Shown: piece by piece, positions 45,340 to 57,400 of the stretch
Layout of the letters: each line of letters opens with the position of its first letter
Position numbering within the stretch: the stretch's first letter is position 1
Assembly (NCBI RefSeq): GCF_037975245.1
Contig: NC_092577.1
Location: forward strand, 19,962,898 to 20,026,897
Reading direction: 5' to 3'
DNA from: Apostichopus japonicus
Lineage: Eukaryota > Echinodermata > Holothuroidea > Aspidochirotida > Stichopodidae
Length of the DNA: 64,000 nucleotides
Translations under genes and position numbers: made by a program
The notes under the pieces: generated by a model
Databases searched by the model: none
What the model was told of the DNA's origin: nothing
The model's input: only the letters and a program-made list of their open reading frames with translations

Positions 45340-48300
45340 CTTCGGTGGCGCTGCTCTAGTGGCGACACACTCGCACTAGTTCTCTCCAGTTTTTCGTCCA
45401 TTTTAATGTTCGTTTTGTATAATCGTCTACTTTCATACATACAAGATGAAGCCAATCGTCTGGATGACCATATTGGTCGTATTTCTTGGGACATTATCTC
45501 TTTGTTTTGGAGAAATCAGTGATTTTCAGTCGACCGCCGACAAGAGATATTCTACAGCCGAGCTCTACGCACTACGCAGCCAGCCTATACATAGTGAGTT
45601 ACAACGTCTGTTCATTGACAATAGCATTCCCAAGGAAATTCGAAAACGGAAACGGGGCAAGGCAGGAGGTGTGAGGAAGAGGAACAGGCGATTGAAGCAC
45701 AAACCCTACCTACCATCTATCATAATGGGTAACGTACAATCAATAACTAATAAAATTGATGAGATCTCCGCTAACTGCAAATTTCTGCAGGAATTTCGGA
45801 ATGCAAGTATACTATCATTCACCGAGACCTGGCTTACCGAACACCATACTGACTCCCATGCCTCGATAGAAGGATTTACACTATTAAGAGGGGATCGGAC
45901 AACTCAATCCGGGAAAGGAAAAGGGGGTGGGGTGTGCATATACGTGAATCAGAAGTGGTGCCACCCGAATAATGCCCATATTAAACGTCACTCATGTTCC
46001 CCCAATATCGAGATTTTAACTGTCACATGTCGCCCTTATTACTTGCCACGGGAGTTTTCTCACGTTATTATTCACACTGTCTATGTTCCACATCGCAATG
46101 TTGCCAAATCAGCGGCAATGGAACTCATTGACATTATTGATAAATTTGAAACCTCCGCGCCGGATGCTCTCACTATAATCAACGGTGATTTTAACCATTG
46201 TAATCTCAGACGAAGCAGTGTGCATTATTATCAACAAGTCAAGTGTGCCACCCGCGAAACTGCAACCCTGGACTTGCTCTATACAAATGTGAAAGACGCA
46301 TATCTGTCCGTCCAACTTCCCAAACTCGGTAGAGCAGACCATAATCTGGTTAATCTGATGCCCAGATATCGACCCATCGTGAAGAGGGAGAATCCCCGCG
46401 TAATCCATGTACAACAATGGAACAATGACGCTGTTGATCATCTGCGGGCTGAGTTGGACAGTACAGACTGGGATATGTTTGTGGAGGCCAGCGCTGACCT
46501 GGATGAACTGACACGTACAATAAGTGATTACATATCTTTCTGTGTTGACAATACCATCCCTAAGAAGGAAGTCAAAGTTTTCCCAAATAACAAACCGTGG
46601 ATCACAAAGAAGGTGAAGAATATCATCAACAAGAAGAAGGGCCTATTCAAGAGGGGTGACTCGGGCGCACTGAGGGAGGTACAAAAGGAGCTTAAAAGAG
46701 TGATCGCCCAGGAGAAAGCCGCTTACCGGGACAAGATAGAGAAACTGTTCACAGACAATAACATGAAACGGGTCTGGGAGGGTATTCGCCTTATGAGTGG
46801 CTACAGTAATAACTCTAGTTCTCGCCACATACCAGAAATGAGCCATGACTATGCCAATGATTTGAATCACTTTTATAACCGTTTTGACCAGCAAGATTTT
46901 ACAGATGAATATAGTAAGCTTCAAACCTTATTGACAAATTATACTTGTGACGTAGTGGTGTCCGAGGGGGACGTTAGTCGGCAGTTTTCCAGGTTAAACC
47001 CATCTAAGGCTGCTGGACCCGATAATGTCCAACCTAAGGTTTTGAAGCATTGTGCAATAGAGCTGGCTCACATTTTTACTGTAATTTACAATTTGTCCTT
47101 CAAAACTGGGGAGGTGCCTTATCTATGGAAGCAATCCAGTATTATTCCAGTGCCAAAATGTTCTGTCATCTCTCGTATGAACGACCTTCGCCCTATAGCG
47201 TTAACTGCAGTGCCAATGAAGGTATGCGAGCGTTTATTCTTAAATCGTTTTAATCCTCTAGTTGCTCCATTTTTAGATCCTTTACAGTTTGCTTACAAGG
47301 CTAGCCGTAGTTGTGAAGATGCCATACTTCTACTTCTTCAATGCCTGTACTCACACTTAGAGCACCATGGCAATTCTGCACGCGTGATGTTCTTTGACTT
47401 CTCTTCTGCATTCAACACTATTCAGCCTCACAATCTTGCTACAAAGCTTATCAACATGGGCATCCCACATGGGTTTATTCACTGGATTGTCAAGTATCTC
47501 ACAAATCGCACCCAATTTGTCGAACTCGGTCCCAACTGTCGATCTAACATTATTACCTCCAACACCGGAGCGCCGCAAGGCACAGTTCTAGCTCCGTTTC
47601 TTTTCACCTTGTACACGTCTGACTGCAGATCCCAGGAGAAGATATGTCCCATCATCAAGTTTGCCGATGACACAGCCATGGCTGGTCTCATTCGTGGTAA
47701 TGATGATGGGGCATATCTCTGCCAGCTGCAGTCATTCGTTGACTATTGTGACAGTAACTTCTTGCAATTGAATATTTCTAAAACGAAGGAAATGATCATC
47801 GACTTCCGCCGTAATGCTGTTGAACCTCCTCCAGTCATGATTAAGGGTAAAGAAGTTGAAAGGGTTCACTCCTACAAGTATCTGGGTATTCACCTCAACA
47901 ATAGCTTAACATGGGATGGTCACGTGGGATGCCCTGGTTAAGAAGTTAAATACCAGGTTATATTGTCTCAGAAAGTTGTCCAAATTCAACGTACGTACCG
48001 ATATAATGCAAATGTTTTATAATTCTATTATTTATTTGCGGAGTTTGGAGATACTGTCTTATATGTTGGGGTGGGAATGTAACTAAAGTCGAGAAGGACC
48101 GTATCGATCACATAATTAGAAAAGCTGGGGGAGTCATTGGAGGTCAACAGCATACAGTCGACTCGGTGTACCAGTCACTGCTTCAAACAAAGCTAGATTC
48201 AGTTTGGAATGACTGTTGCCAACCCCCTTCACTGTTATCTTAATGACAATGTAATTAACAGAGGCAGTGGCAGACTGAGACAGCCGTACACGAGAACTAA

Positions 48301-48548
48301 TCGCTATCGTAACTCGTTCACTCCCCGTGCAATCAAACTTTTCAATGTCAACTTACGTCGCTAGGCTGTTGCAATAATCTTTTATCCTGTCCTTGTCTTA
48401 CTGTTTTTCATTCTTATTCTTTAATCTCCATCTGTATATATATATATATATTCTGTTGTATTTTCCTATGCTCATTTATTTTTGAACTTTTTTGTGCGAG
48501 ACACTAATTTCCTTATTTGGAGCAATAAAGTTTTACTTACTTACTTAC
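45340..48548 (+). mobile_element. Nearly complete Rex1/CR1-group LINE
   Basis: The element has a GC-richer 5' leader from about 45340, one long frame with endonuclease and RT, a 3' UTR with a (TA)n tract near 48440, AATAAAG at 48523, and a 3' end of four ACTT units (48533-48548). Short tandem 3' tails instead of poly(A) are typical of CR1-group LINEs. The left boundary is a guess from composition. It sits between two homologous Helentron fragments (44690-44830 and 48727 onward). Confidence 0.7.
45446..48086 (+). pseudogene. Rex1-type LINE polyprotein (endonuclease plus reverse transcriptase), one frameshift
   Basis: The 831-codon frame 45446-47941 has an AP-endonuclease domain (about residues 90-310: NVQSITNKIDE, FTETWL, INGDFNHC, LGRADHNLV). 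It then has a linker with NNKPWITKKVK and an RT domain (about 500-820: SKAAGPDNVQP, DLRPIALTAVPMKVCERL, FFDFSSAFNTI, GAPQGTVLAPFLFTLYTSD). The catalytic box is IKFADDTAM. LPKLGRADHNLVNL and the linker style point to the Rex1 clade, named from memory. After LTWDGHV a 1-2 base indel near 47930 breaks the frame. The shifted frame continues ALVKKLNTRLYCLRKLSKF to a stop at 48084-48086. The first 22 residues (MKPIVWMTILVVFLGTLSLC, then FG) are strikingly hydrophobic. It copies RNA into DNA at the target site. Confidence 0.8.
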
Positions 48549-48726
48549 TTAGGTAGAAGAGAGTTGACAATGACAATAAAGTACATCTATTGCCTGATCG
48601 AGTGAGTAGGTACAGTATGTTGTGTAAGATAGTGGATTGACAGTACTTGTTGACAATTAAATGAAGTTCTTGGAGTAGTAATTGTATGGTGAGCACATAG
48701 CTCGACATATTGACACATATTTTGGT
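48549..48726. other. Short spacer between the LINE tail and the Helentron coding end
   Basis: AT-rich spacer, probably the 3' non-coding part of the Helentron on the minus strand. Part of it (GACAATTAAATGAAGTTCTT at 48651-48670) also matches the fragment near 44663-44682. Confidence 0.4.
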
Positions 48727-49619
48727 TTAATTTGTTGTGTTTTCATGGAGGTTGTGCAAAGAAATCCAAGTTGCTTTGTGATCACTGTAATAGCTCTCAA
48801 GGACTCCACTACCAATTGTTTGACTTGTAGGAATGTTTGTGTAGATGTGATCTAAGCATGAGTTATAGTCTGTTGTAGGAGTAAGAATGATTTGTATGTG
48901 AATGTGCTTGTGAATAAAGAAATCAGGCTTCTTTGGTCTGGTGTGTTTTGAAGTACATCAACATTGAAATCACCAGCAATCATTGTTGGTTGTGAATGAT
49001 CTATGTGACTTAGAAAGTTAGTCAAAGCATCATGGAATTGTTGCATGGGAACCTTTTTAGACCTGTAAATTACTGCAATTTGAATAGTTCCAGCACATGT
49101 GTCTTTGGTTGTCAGGGAGACTTCAATATTATTTGTATTCAGTGTATGTTCAGTCAGTGTTGTGATATTATTCTTTGTGTAGATTACAGTGCCATTTGGG
49201 GAATTTGAGAGAGGAGCATGAGATGGGATGTTTTTGAATAATGTCAAACCTTCAATGTACAACTCATCATTTGTTACTGCTTCTGATAAATGGCATTCAG
49301 TGAATAGTAGAATATCAGCAGATGTGATTGTGCTGTCATGAATTATGTCAGAAATGTGTTTTCTCAATGATCTTACATTTTGATGAATGATGGTGGTGCT
49401 GTCCGTACTTTCAAATGCATGGCTGCAGGTTTTCAATGATCGTGTGGAACGAAGGTTTTCTACTTCCTTGACAACATTTCGATCGACGTTAATTTTCTCA
49501 GGATTAAGATCAAGAATGTATAAGCCATTCAGGGAAGTGACTCTACTTAATGCAACATAGTGTATGTGACATTGTGATCTAGCACCTGACATATCTCTTT
49601 CATTGTATCTCCTTGACAT
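48727..49619 (-). pseudogene. Helentron C-terminal endonuclease domain
   Basis: After helicase motif VI the 49619-48852 frame reads IIHQNVRSLRKHISDI, ILLFTECHL, TIQIAVIYRSKK and PTMIAGDFNVDVL. These are the motifs of an AP/EEP endonuclease such as that of CR1-type LINEs. The frame breaks near 48880. A shifted frame continues TTDYNSCLDHIYTN and SYYSDHKATWISL, completing the SDH motif, with TAA at 48727-48729. The domain therefore runs about 125 bases past the first stop. A second, more decayed copy of its end is at 44690-44830. Confidence 0.7.
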
Positions 49620-51018
49620 CTATGGACTGTCTTTGCAGTTGCTGGTCTGAGGGGAAATTGTTTCCGCATAACTTGTGCATTTTTGGCCAATTCTAAATTG
49701 TCGACCAATTTCAGATATTGGTGTCCATGATGGAGCGATCTTAGAATTATACAGTTCTTTTTTAGCATGCCGACAGGCTTTACCTACAGAAATGTCATCG
49801 AATTGTATCCAGATAATGTGAATATCATGTACACTGTCTACATACTTTATAATACCAGTGGCACCATTAATCATTCCATCTTCAACTGAAACATTGAGGC
49901 AGAGGTCAACTCTTTGATCAATACCCAAGGATAGTTCAGTGAATAATCCCATTGTCTTTTGAGGGTTGTTCGGTATGCAAGTCAGTATTTTCTGTTTGAC
50001 TGTGAGTGGGACATCACCTACAACAACATCTTTAGATCTAACTTTGAATTTTAGAGTGTTGAGTTTGGAAAAAACTTGATCATTGTGTGCATTAACTTTC
50101 AGGTTTGTCTGATAAAGATAAGTAGCATTTGATGGAACATTGTCAACTGTAAACTGTCTAGTCTTCAGCAGCTTTAAATCATCTTCTGTTTGATTGCCTT
50201 CTCTTAGTCGGTTTAAAAGTTCAGCAAAACTGTGGTCATCCTTTTGTCTCATGATTTCAGTTAGTTCGAAGGCCCTAAAATGGTCTTTCCATACATTAGA
50301 TGCTAGTGGGCCATAATCTTGAGTTAGATCATTAACTATCCATCCATCAAATACTGGCTTGAGTTGAAAAAGATCACCAACAGCAATAATGCTTACGCCT
50401 CCAAATGTTTTGTTACTACCCATTATTTGCTGGAGTCTTTTTATCTATATATGTAAACATTCCATTACCAACCATAGATATTTCATCAATAAATATGATT
50501 TTCAAATTTCGGAACTTCACTCGAAGTGAGTTTAACTTGTCTGATGTTAATGCCTTGTAATGAAATCCTTGACTAGCTGGAATGAGTAGAGCACTATGAA
50601 TGGTACTGCCTTTAATACTGTAAGCTGCTTTGCCTGTTGGTGCCATTAGAAGAATGTGAGTATCATCTGGATCACTTCCAGGCTGGCTAGAATAGTATTT
50701 CAAAAGTGCATTGTACAGAGCTTTCAATACTAGAGATTTTCCTACACCAGCTCCGCCAGTGAGAAATGTGTACATTGGTTCTTGTTTTGTTTTGCACCAA
50801 TGCAGTACATAGTAGAAAAAGTCTTTCTGCTTTTTATTGAGGCTGCATACTAGAGTTCTATATTCTGAATCAGGCAAGCGAGGTTTTTGTAATTCTTCAA
50901 TGTTTGCACTATTGACTGCAATCCCAATATCTTGTCCAATATCATACAATTCAGGTGATTCGTTGGAAGGGATTTTCACTTGTTGTTTATCCTTTTCGTC
51001 TCGATGAGCCTTTTCCAT
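49620..51018 (-). pseudogene. Helentron Pif1-like helicase domain
   Basis: The frame 51018-50416 has the Walker A motif FLTGGAGVGKS and Walker B IIFIDEISMVG, and stops after FTYIDKK. A shifted frame, 50423-49620, continues GGVSIIAVGDLFQLKPVFDG, ELTEIMRQKDDHSFAELLN and LSLGIDQRVDLCLNVSVEDG. The last motif, YVALSRVTSLNGLYI, falls in the following frame. Pif1-type helicases unwind DNA for strand transfer in Helitrons. All catalytic motifs are recognisable, but one frameshift near 50420 and one near 49620 interrupt it. Confidence 0.75.
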
Positions 51019-51043
51019 ATGTTCTGTATTTGGTGCAATCTCA

Positions 51044-51752
51044 TCATATATATCTCAGGGTCTTCATATCATCAATTGCCTGGTCAATTATATCTCCACT
51101 GTGGTTATATTCTGCTTCCTTGTCTTTAATCTTGGATTCAACCTGAAGGTATCGTTCTTGGTACGTATCACATGACGCTATGATGTTATTCTCAGGTCTC
51201 CAAGGTAAAAACAACATAAGCTGTTCTCTGTAGTATTTTTCAGGGTCAGTTTCCTTGTTAAACCCAACATATCTAATGATCTTGGCTTTGTTTCTTTTTC
51301 TAAATTTCAACGCACCAACTGTGTAGAATTTGACATCACTAGTACTTTGCGTAATTTCAGTTATATCAGGGTTATCAGCATTATCATCTGAATCATAGTC
51401 ATCGTTAACACTATTTTTGTTGAGAAATTCAGTCATACGAGGATCATCATTATCATCATTGTTAGCACTATCGTTACTCTTCTTGTCACTACTGATATCA
51501 TACCAAGCTGCAAAGTCTGCTAAGCAATAATGATGAAGTGCTTGAGGTCGGACAGCATACTTCCTGATAAGTCCCATACATTCAATATCTGTAGAGTTAT
51601 CTGGCAAGTGATGAATATATTCAATGGTTTCATCAGTATTGTTCGATCTTCTGGTGGCGAGGTGTTCACAAACACAAACTGCCTGGAGGCTTTTCTCAGT
51701 GACATTTGCAACACCAAATATACTGCTTCTTGAGCACTCATTTCAACATGAT
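51044..51752 (-). pseudogene. Helentron segment between Rep and helicase
   Basis: Two overlapping frames, the first ending its sense near 51610 and the second 51607-51044, read SAQEAVYLVLQMSLRKASR, VFVNTSPPEDRT, then CMGLIRKYAVRPQALHHYCL and ADFAAWYDI. They end in an Asp/Asn-rich acidic linker. SAQEA and a region of RP-x-x-L are regular features of the Helitron linker. It ends before a further frame break at about 51040. Confidence 0.6.
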
Positions 51753-52640
51753 TTAGGAACTTGTTTCCAATGTGTCGTACTTGCTGTTTAATGTCAATGT
51801 TTCCTTCTCTTGCTTCTGTTGTTGCACGCTTTGTCCTTTGCTAATGTAAGATACAATGTACATGGCACATGCATATGGGTCCAGCACATCTTGAATATCC
51901 ATATTAGCTTTCCAAGTTTCCAACAAAACTGAACTGTAACCATTAATCCTGACCTCTGATGGCGATCTTTTGAGAAAGATTTTGTCAGATGTTATGGATG
52001 AACGAATAGCAATAATGTAGTCATTTTCTGTGGTTTCCAACTTCGTCAACATATCTTCAAATGTGTCAGTAATGTTTTCAGCAAGTTTCAGATCATCCAT
52101 ATAAGCTTTTATACACTGATATAGTTCTGTGATATTTTCATCAACTTTACCTTCCAAAGGAACTAAAATCATGGTTCTAGGCATTGGTGGGATAGGAAAC
52201 CCAAAGCGGCAAACACCTTGTCTCTTTTTCCTGCATGTCTTTGCATGGCTGTGAGATTGCAAGTTAACAGTTTGGTTGACTGTGTCAGGAGGTTTGTTAC
52301 ATGTGACATATTGATCAATAAAGGATACAATATCCGTAGCTGCTGCATTCCCATATAGAGGTGCATCTTTGACCCAAACGAGCATGTGAATGTGTGGGGA
52401 ACCTCTCTGTTGGAACTCTACTCTGTAGAAATCATCAATGATTTCACCAATTGGATGATACGAACTATACAGGAAATCATTCAGGAACCTGCGAAACATG
52501 TAATCAAAGTGTCGTGCACATGTAACAGGGTCACTCTGGATAAGATTAGACTTGTCATTCCAATTCATGTTTAGTAGTTCTTCGTCTGTGAAATGTTTAT
52601 TGACTGTTCTTCCAAGGATTTTGAGAAGGTGAAGCCACCT
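51753..52640 (-). pseudogene. Helentron HUH Rep nuclease domain
   Basis: This frame follows a shift near 52640 ([20 protein letters not shown] leads into [20 protein letters not shown]). The two-histidine metal motif HIH is seen in [14 protein letters not shown] at about 52412-52371. The catalytic tyrosine motif follows in [16 protein letters not shown], with Tyr four residues apart. Both key motifs are intact. The enzyme nicks and joins single-stranded DNA in rolling-circle transposition. The frame stops at 51753, and a shifted frame continues [20 protein letters not shown]. Confidence 0.75.
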
Positions 52641-52644
52641 TGTT

Positions 52645-53982
52645 CAGCAGCTGAGAATGACAGAAACCATGTTGGGATTCCAAGTTGTCGAATCATTGCA
52701 AACAGCTCTTTCTTGGACTTTTCCCAATAGGGAGGGGATCCTCTTAATGTGTAACTTTCTGCTGTATTTGGTTTATTTGTAGCTTCTTGGTTTTGTAGAA
52801 TATGTTAGGGACAGATTTGGCAAATCTTCTATCTTTGTGACGCAATTGCCATTTACATATTGTGCTATAGTGTACTTTATCTTTAGTGTCACTTCTCGGC
52901 TGTCCACAAAACAATGTTGGGAAAGGAAGTATTTCTGAATTAGTGTCTTGAAACAAGCCCATAGGTCTATTTCCCTCACCTGGTGCTACGCAATAAGCAA
53001 GTTGGTTTTGTTCATCAAATTCTGGTGTGAGCATAGTATCTAATGTACCTGTAGGTTGCATGTCATCGTTTTGAGCTTCTGTCCAATCATCATCTGAATC
53101 TGGATCAATTTCATCTTTAGATTGAATTGAGGGAGTTAGTTGTGCTGGAAAATCCATGTTCTCTTTTGTGACAGATTGTTCTTGTGTAGGTTCTATGAAT
53201 TCCTGCCAATCATCATCCATCTGCTGCAATGTTTCATTGCATGTCTTATGAATTGTAACTCCTTCATCTCTATATAATTGACTGTTTGCAACAAGCCAAT
53301 TTGCAGCATCAATTACTTTATTGGGCCTGACATTTTCATTTTGAACAGAGTGCTTATATGAAAGTTGTCTTTTAAATTTGACAGGAATGGTCATGCTCTC
53401 GTCTATTCTGCATGGTAATGTCCTTATTGTACTTGATACATTACAAGCAACATTTACCACATTTCCTTTAACATTCAGTTGTCGTCCTCTAGGTAGTTCT
53501 CGTATTTGCATGAATGGTATTCGAAGTGCAAGTAATCTGTCTTCCAGAGATGGTAGTTGCAATTCATTTGGGACAATGATAAGTCTCATATTATTGTCTA
53601 AGCTTAATGGAGGTATCTTGTCAGATTTAATGTATTCCTTACAAGTACCACATATCCAAACTTTGTTGTCAATAATGGAAGAATTGTGTAAAGCAATGCA
53701 TTTAGTGGAGTTTGTAAGTGTGTGTCCGAAGTTAGTCACACTTTCTTTGTACCATAACTGTTCACAGCAACAGCACACATATTCTGGACCAACTGAAATT
53801 GACTTCCAAAATATTTTTTGCAATTGTTGGATTGATGATGTATTCCTGATTAATATCTTCTTTTGTTTTTCTTTGATTTCTTTTGATACATATTGTGGGT
53901 GTGTTCTAGCTTGTGCCATTCGTACTTTGTTTTTTTCTCTCTCTTGTATAGTGAATATTTTGATACCACGGATAGTTTTCAT
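52645..53982 (-). pseudogene. Helentron N-terminal Cys-rich domain and linker
   Basis: The 412-codon frame 53982-52744 has PEYVCCCCEQLWY near residue 68 and VWICGTCKEYI near residue 109, forming two Cys pairs that can bind zinc. After them come LPSLEDRLLALRIPFMQIREL and LPRGRQLNVKGNVVNVA, the domain found next to the Rep in many eukaryotic Helitrons. The frame then shifts near 52745 and continues [19 protein letters not shown] and [11 protein letters not shown]. This is the lead-in to the Rep domain. Confidence 0.65.
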
Positions 53983-54428
53983 CCGTTTGACATTTTTGTT
54001 TTCTCATTTTGAGAGTATTCCTCTTTTTGTGTTGTCTTTTTCATTCGTTTGATGTTTTCTTTCTTTTCAGTTTGACAATATTCTTTTTTCTGTCTTGTCT
54101 TTTTCATTCGTTTCATGTTTTGTTCCATTTCTGCTTGATAATATTCTTTTTTCTTTCTTGTCAGTTTCCTTCGTTTCATGTTTTGTTTCTTTTCAGTTTG
54201 ACAATATTCTTCTCTTTGTCTTGTCAGTTTCATTCGTTTGATGTTTTGTTTCTTTTCTGCTTGAGAATAGTTTTTATTTTGTCTTATTTCTTTCATTCTT
54301 TTACTGTTTTCATACAATTTCACATTGTCTGTGAAATTGCCACAAGCTGGATATCGCAACCATTTCCATTGACTACCATATACAGCATATGTATATATGT
54401 CAGTTTGTAAAAGTTTGGCAGCAGCCAT
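53983..54428 (-). pseudogene. Helentron N-terminal Lys-rich repeat segment
   Basis: ATG at 54428 opens MAAAKLLQTDIYTYAVYG. From about residue 43 the protein consists of five imperfect 21-residue repeats of the form KRMKxTRQKxEYxQxEKKxN. A further half repeat appears after a frameshift, where KNVKRMKTIRG leads into the next frame. The DNA repeats every 63 bases. Such K/R/E-rich helices precede the Cys-rich domain in many Helitron proteins and probably bind nucleic acid, which is inference. Confidence 0.6.
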
Positions 54429-54439
54429 TATTTAAACTT

Positions 54440-57400
54440 CAGTAGACCATACTCCATCATTAGAAATATGAGATGTCTGAATGTAGTCTTTCACAGAACA
54501 TCATGAAGGTGGAACGTGCAATTTGAATTCACTGACTCCCAGAATCGCTCAACGTGACTACAATTATAAAACAAATGTATAAGCGTTTCATCGGCATTCT
54601 TGCAAAATGAACAAAGTGGAGAATTAACCATTTTCATTTTATAAAGCAAGCTATTTTTGCCTAAAATACGATGTAGAAAACGCAATTGTAAATATGATAC
54701 TTTGGGGGTCATTCACAGCCGTATAAGGCAGCCTAAAAATCTTATTCCAAACTATTTTCACTGGAAAATTCATAGGTATAAATCAAAAAATAGTTTCCAG
54801 TTTCCTCTCTGAGGGGCTAAATACCGTTTTACCCAGCTACAGTTTAGACTTTTAATAAAAGATTCAATATCTGTCATATCAAAGCCACCATTAACTTTCT
54901 TATTAATAAGGGTGCTGTTTAATCTTATAAGGTTTATTGTTCCAAATAAATTATACAAAATTTTATTAACCTCTTTAATGAAACTAAGAGGAGGATTTGG
55001 TAGAACACTAAAAAGAAAAACAAGTTGCGAAATGGCCAAACTCTTAATTATAGTTATTTTACCAGTTGCTCTTAAGTCACGTTTTGACCACATCCCAAGT
55101 AACTGTTTCAGCCTGGATAATTTGGGAAGATAATTCAACGAAAAGAAATCTTCATTCTTTGTAGTAAATGTGACACCAAGATATTTCACTGGGACCAAGA
55201 TTAACATTAAAACCATACTCATGAAAATACCAGGGAACCCTTGAAACCATAGCACCCAATGGAAAAAGGAATGATTTGCTGAAATGAACTTTTAAACCCG
55301 AAGCGGCAGAGAAATTATTAAGAATGTTTACAACCTCTACAAGAGAAGCGCGTGAACCATCTAAAAATAAAACAGTAACATCGGCATATTGTGAAATTCT
55401 TATTTCAGAGTTATTAATAGATATACCCTTGATACTTGTTTTAACAATGAATGTGAGAAATTCTGAACATAAGATAAAGAGGTAAGGACTGAGTGGACAA
55501 CCCTGTCTTACACCTCGAGAAATACTGAGAGAGATGACCATTGTCAATAACACAAGATGTGACGTTCCCATAATAAGTTGTAACCCACCTAATAAAATTT
55601 GGACCAAAATTGAAGAATTTTAAACTTTGATAAAGAAACTCCCAGTCCAAACAATCAAAAGCCTTTTAAAAATCTAGAAACAGAAGAGTACCTGAAATAT
55701 TGTTGGAATTACAATGATCAATGAGGTCTAAAACTAGTCTAATGTTGTCACCGATGAAACGTCCTTTTAAGAATCCAGTTTGCTCATCACTAATAATGTA
55801 ATTTAAAACACGCCTAATACGGGTTGCCAAGCATTTGGCTCCAATCTTGTAGTCAGTATTTAAAATTGCTATAGGCCTCCAATTTTTCAAATACTGTAAA
55901 TCTTTTGAAGGCTTTGGAATGAAACAGATTATTGCCCTGCCCTGTTCATCGGCTAAGTGTGAACAACTGAAAGCAAAATTAAGAGAATTAACTACAAAGT
56001 TAGCTAAAATGTCCCAAAAATGTACATAAAATTCAACTGATAATCCATCAGAACCGGGGGTTTTATTCTTATGCATGGATCCAATGGCCTCTTAACATTC
56101 ATTGATGGTAAAAACACCCTCGCACAAATAACTGTGATCATCGGTAAGACTCTTGTGATTAATACAAACATCATCAAAAAACGAGACAGGAGAAATATTA
56201 GGACACTCACTATAAAGTTTACGATAAAAACTAACAGCTTCACTTAAAATATCCTGACAATTTGAAACAATATGAGCATCTTCATTGCGAAGCTGTGATG
56301 TTATTATTTACCTTGTTGTAACGTTCAAGATTAAGAAAATACCGTGAATTTTTCTCACCATATTCACACCATCTACCCCTAGAGCGAATAACCATGCTCT
56401 GAAATTTATAATCATATAACATATCTAAATTGTTTCGCAGATCAGCTAAAGTGCTATTTAAACGTTCAGATGGGCAAATAGTGATTAAACTTTCCAACCT
56501 GGCAATCTCATTAACTAGATAGTATTCATATCTGTTACGCTCTTTCGCACGAATGGAAGAATAACGCATACTAAAAGAACGGATGTTCACCTTAACAGCT
56601 TCCCAGAGAAGGGAATCATTCAAAGAGGAATCACACGAAGCAGTTCTGTTAATAATATCAATAATAGAATCAGAATAGCACAATTCTTTTAAGAGTGAAA
56701 CATTAAACTTCCAGTAGCCACGGCCCCTTGGCTCAATAGTAAGAGTAACGCTAGAATGGTCGGACCTAAATATAGAAACAATGTCAGCTGCACTCACAGT
56801 TTGAACAATGTGTCTAGAACACCAAAAGAAATCAAGTCGACAGTGAATAGAATTATCAGAAGAGTGCCAGCTGAAAAGCCGGGCGTTAGGATTACGATCA
56901 CGCCAAACATCAACTAGATCAAGATTTTCTGCTATCTGAAGCATAATTTGGCGGGCATTAAAATTAGTTCTTTGCAACCCTCCAAATTTATCATGAGTTA
57001 AATTACCTACAAAATTAAAGTCACCGCCCCAAATAATCGATGTACAATCAAATGCTGTCAAATGTTGTGCAATATACTAAAGAAAATTGGGTCATCCTTG
57101 TTTGGACCATAAACAGTAATTACAGTATAAATCTGATCGTAAACATTTAAATCAATAATAATATACCTTCCATTTTCATCGACCCTAGAACGTATAATAG
57201 TGATATTGAGTTTCGGGTTGAAAAATAAACCAACACCTTTACTGTTATTATCCCCATGGGAAAGAAAAAGATTACCACCCCATTCTTTTGACCAAGAGTT
57301 CACATCACAAGGAACAGAGTGAGTCTCTTGTAGTAAAATAACGTCAAAACGACGATTACGCAAATAAATAAATAAGTTTCTTCTATTCATATAGTTACGT

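Larger units (their letters stand above)
48727..54428 (-). mobile_element. Helentron (Helitron2-type) rolling-circle transposon, coding region
   Basis: One long coding region on the minus strand shows, in order, a Lys/Arg-rich repeat N-terminus, a Cys-rich domain, a HUH-type Rep with two tyrosines, a Pif1-like helicase and a C-terminal apurinic-type endonuclease. That order, with the endonuclease fused behind the helicase, defines Helentrons (family knowledge). Frameshifts near 53985, 52745, 52640, 51755, 51610, 51045, 50420, 49620 and 48880 break it, so this copy cannot make the whole protein as read. I could not fix the DNA termini. The 3' side abuts the Rex1-type LINE at 48548, and the 5' side abuts the L1-like relic that ends near 54440. 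Confidence 0.75.

Noticed and set aside
45231-45494. 87-codon minus-strand frame as a separate gene
   Set aside because: It overlaps the leader and start of the Rex1-type LINE in antisense and has no recognisable domain.
53378-54052. 224-codon plus-strand open frame rich in Phe and Ser
   Set aside because: It is antisense to the Helentron N-terminal region, which has clear family motifs on the minus strand.
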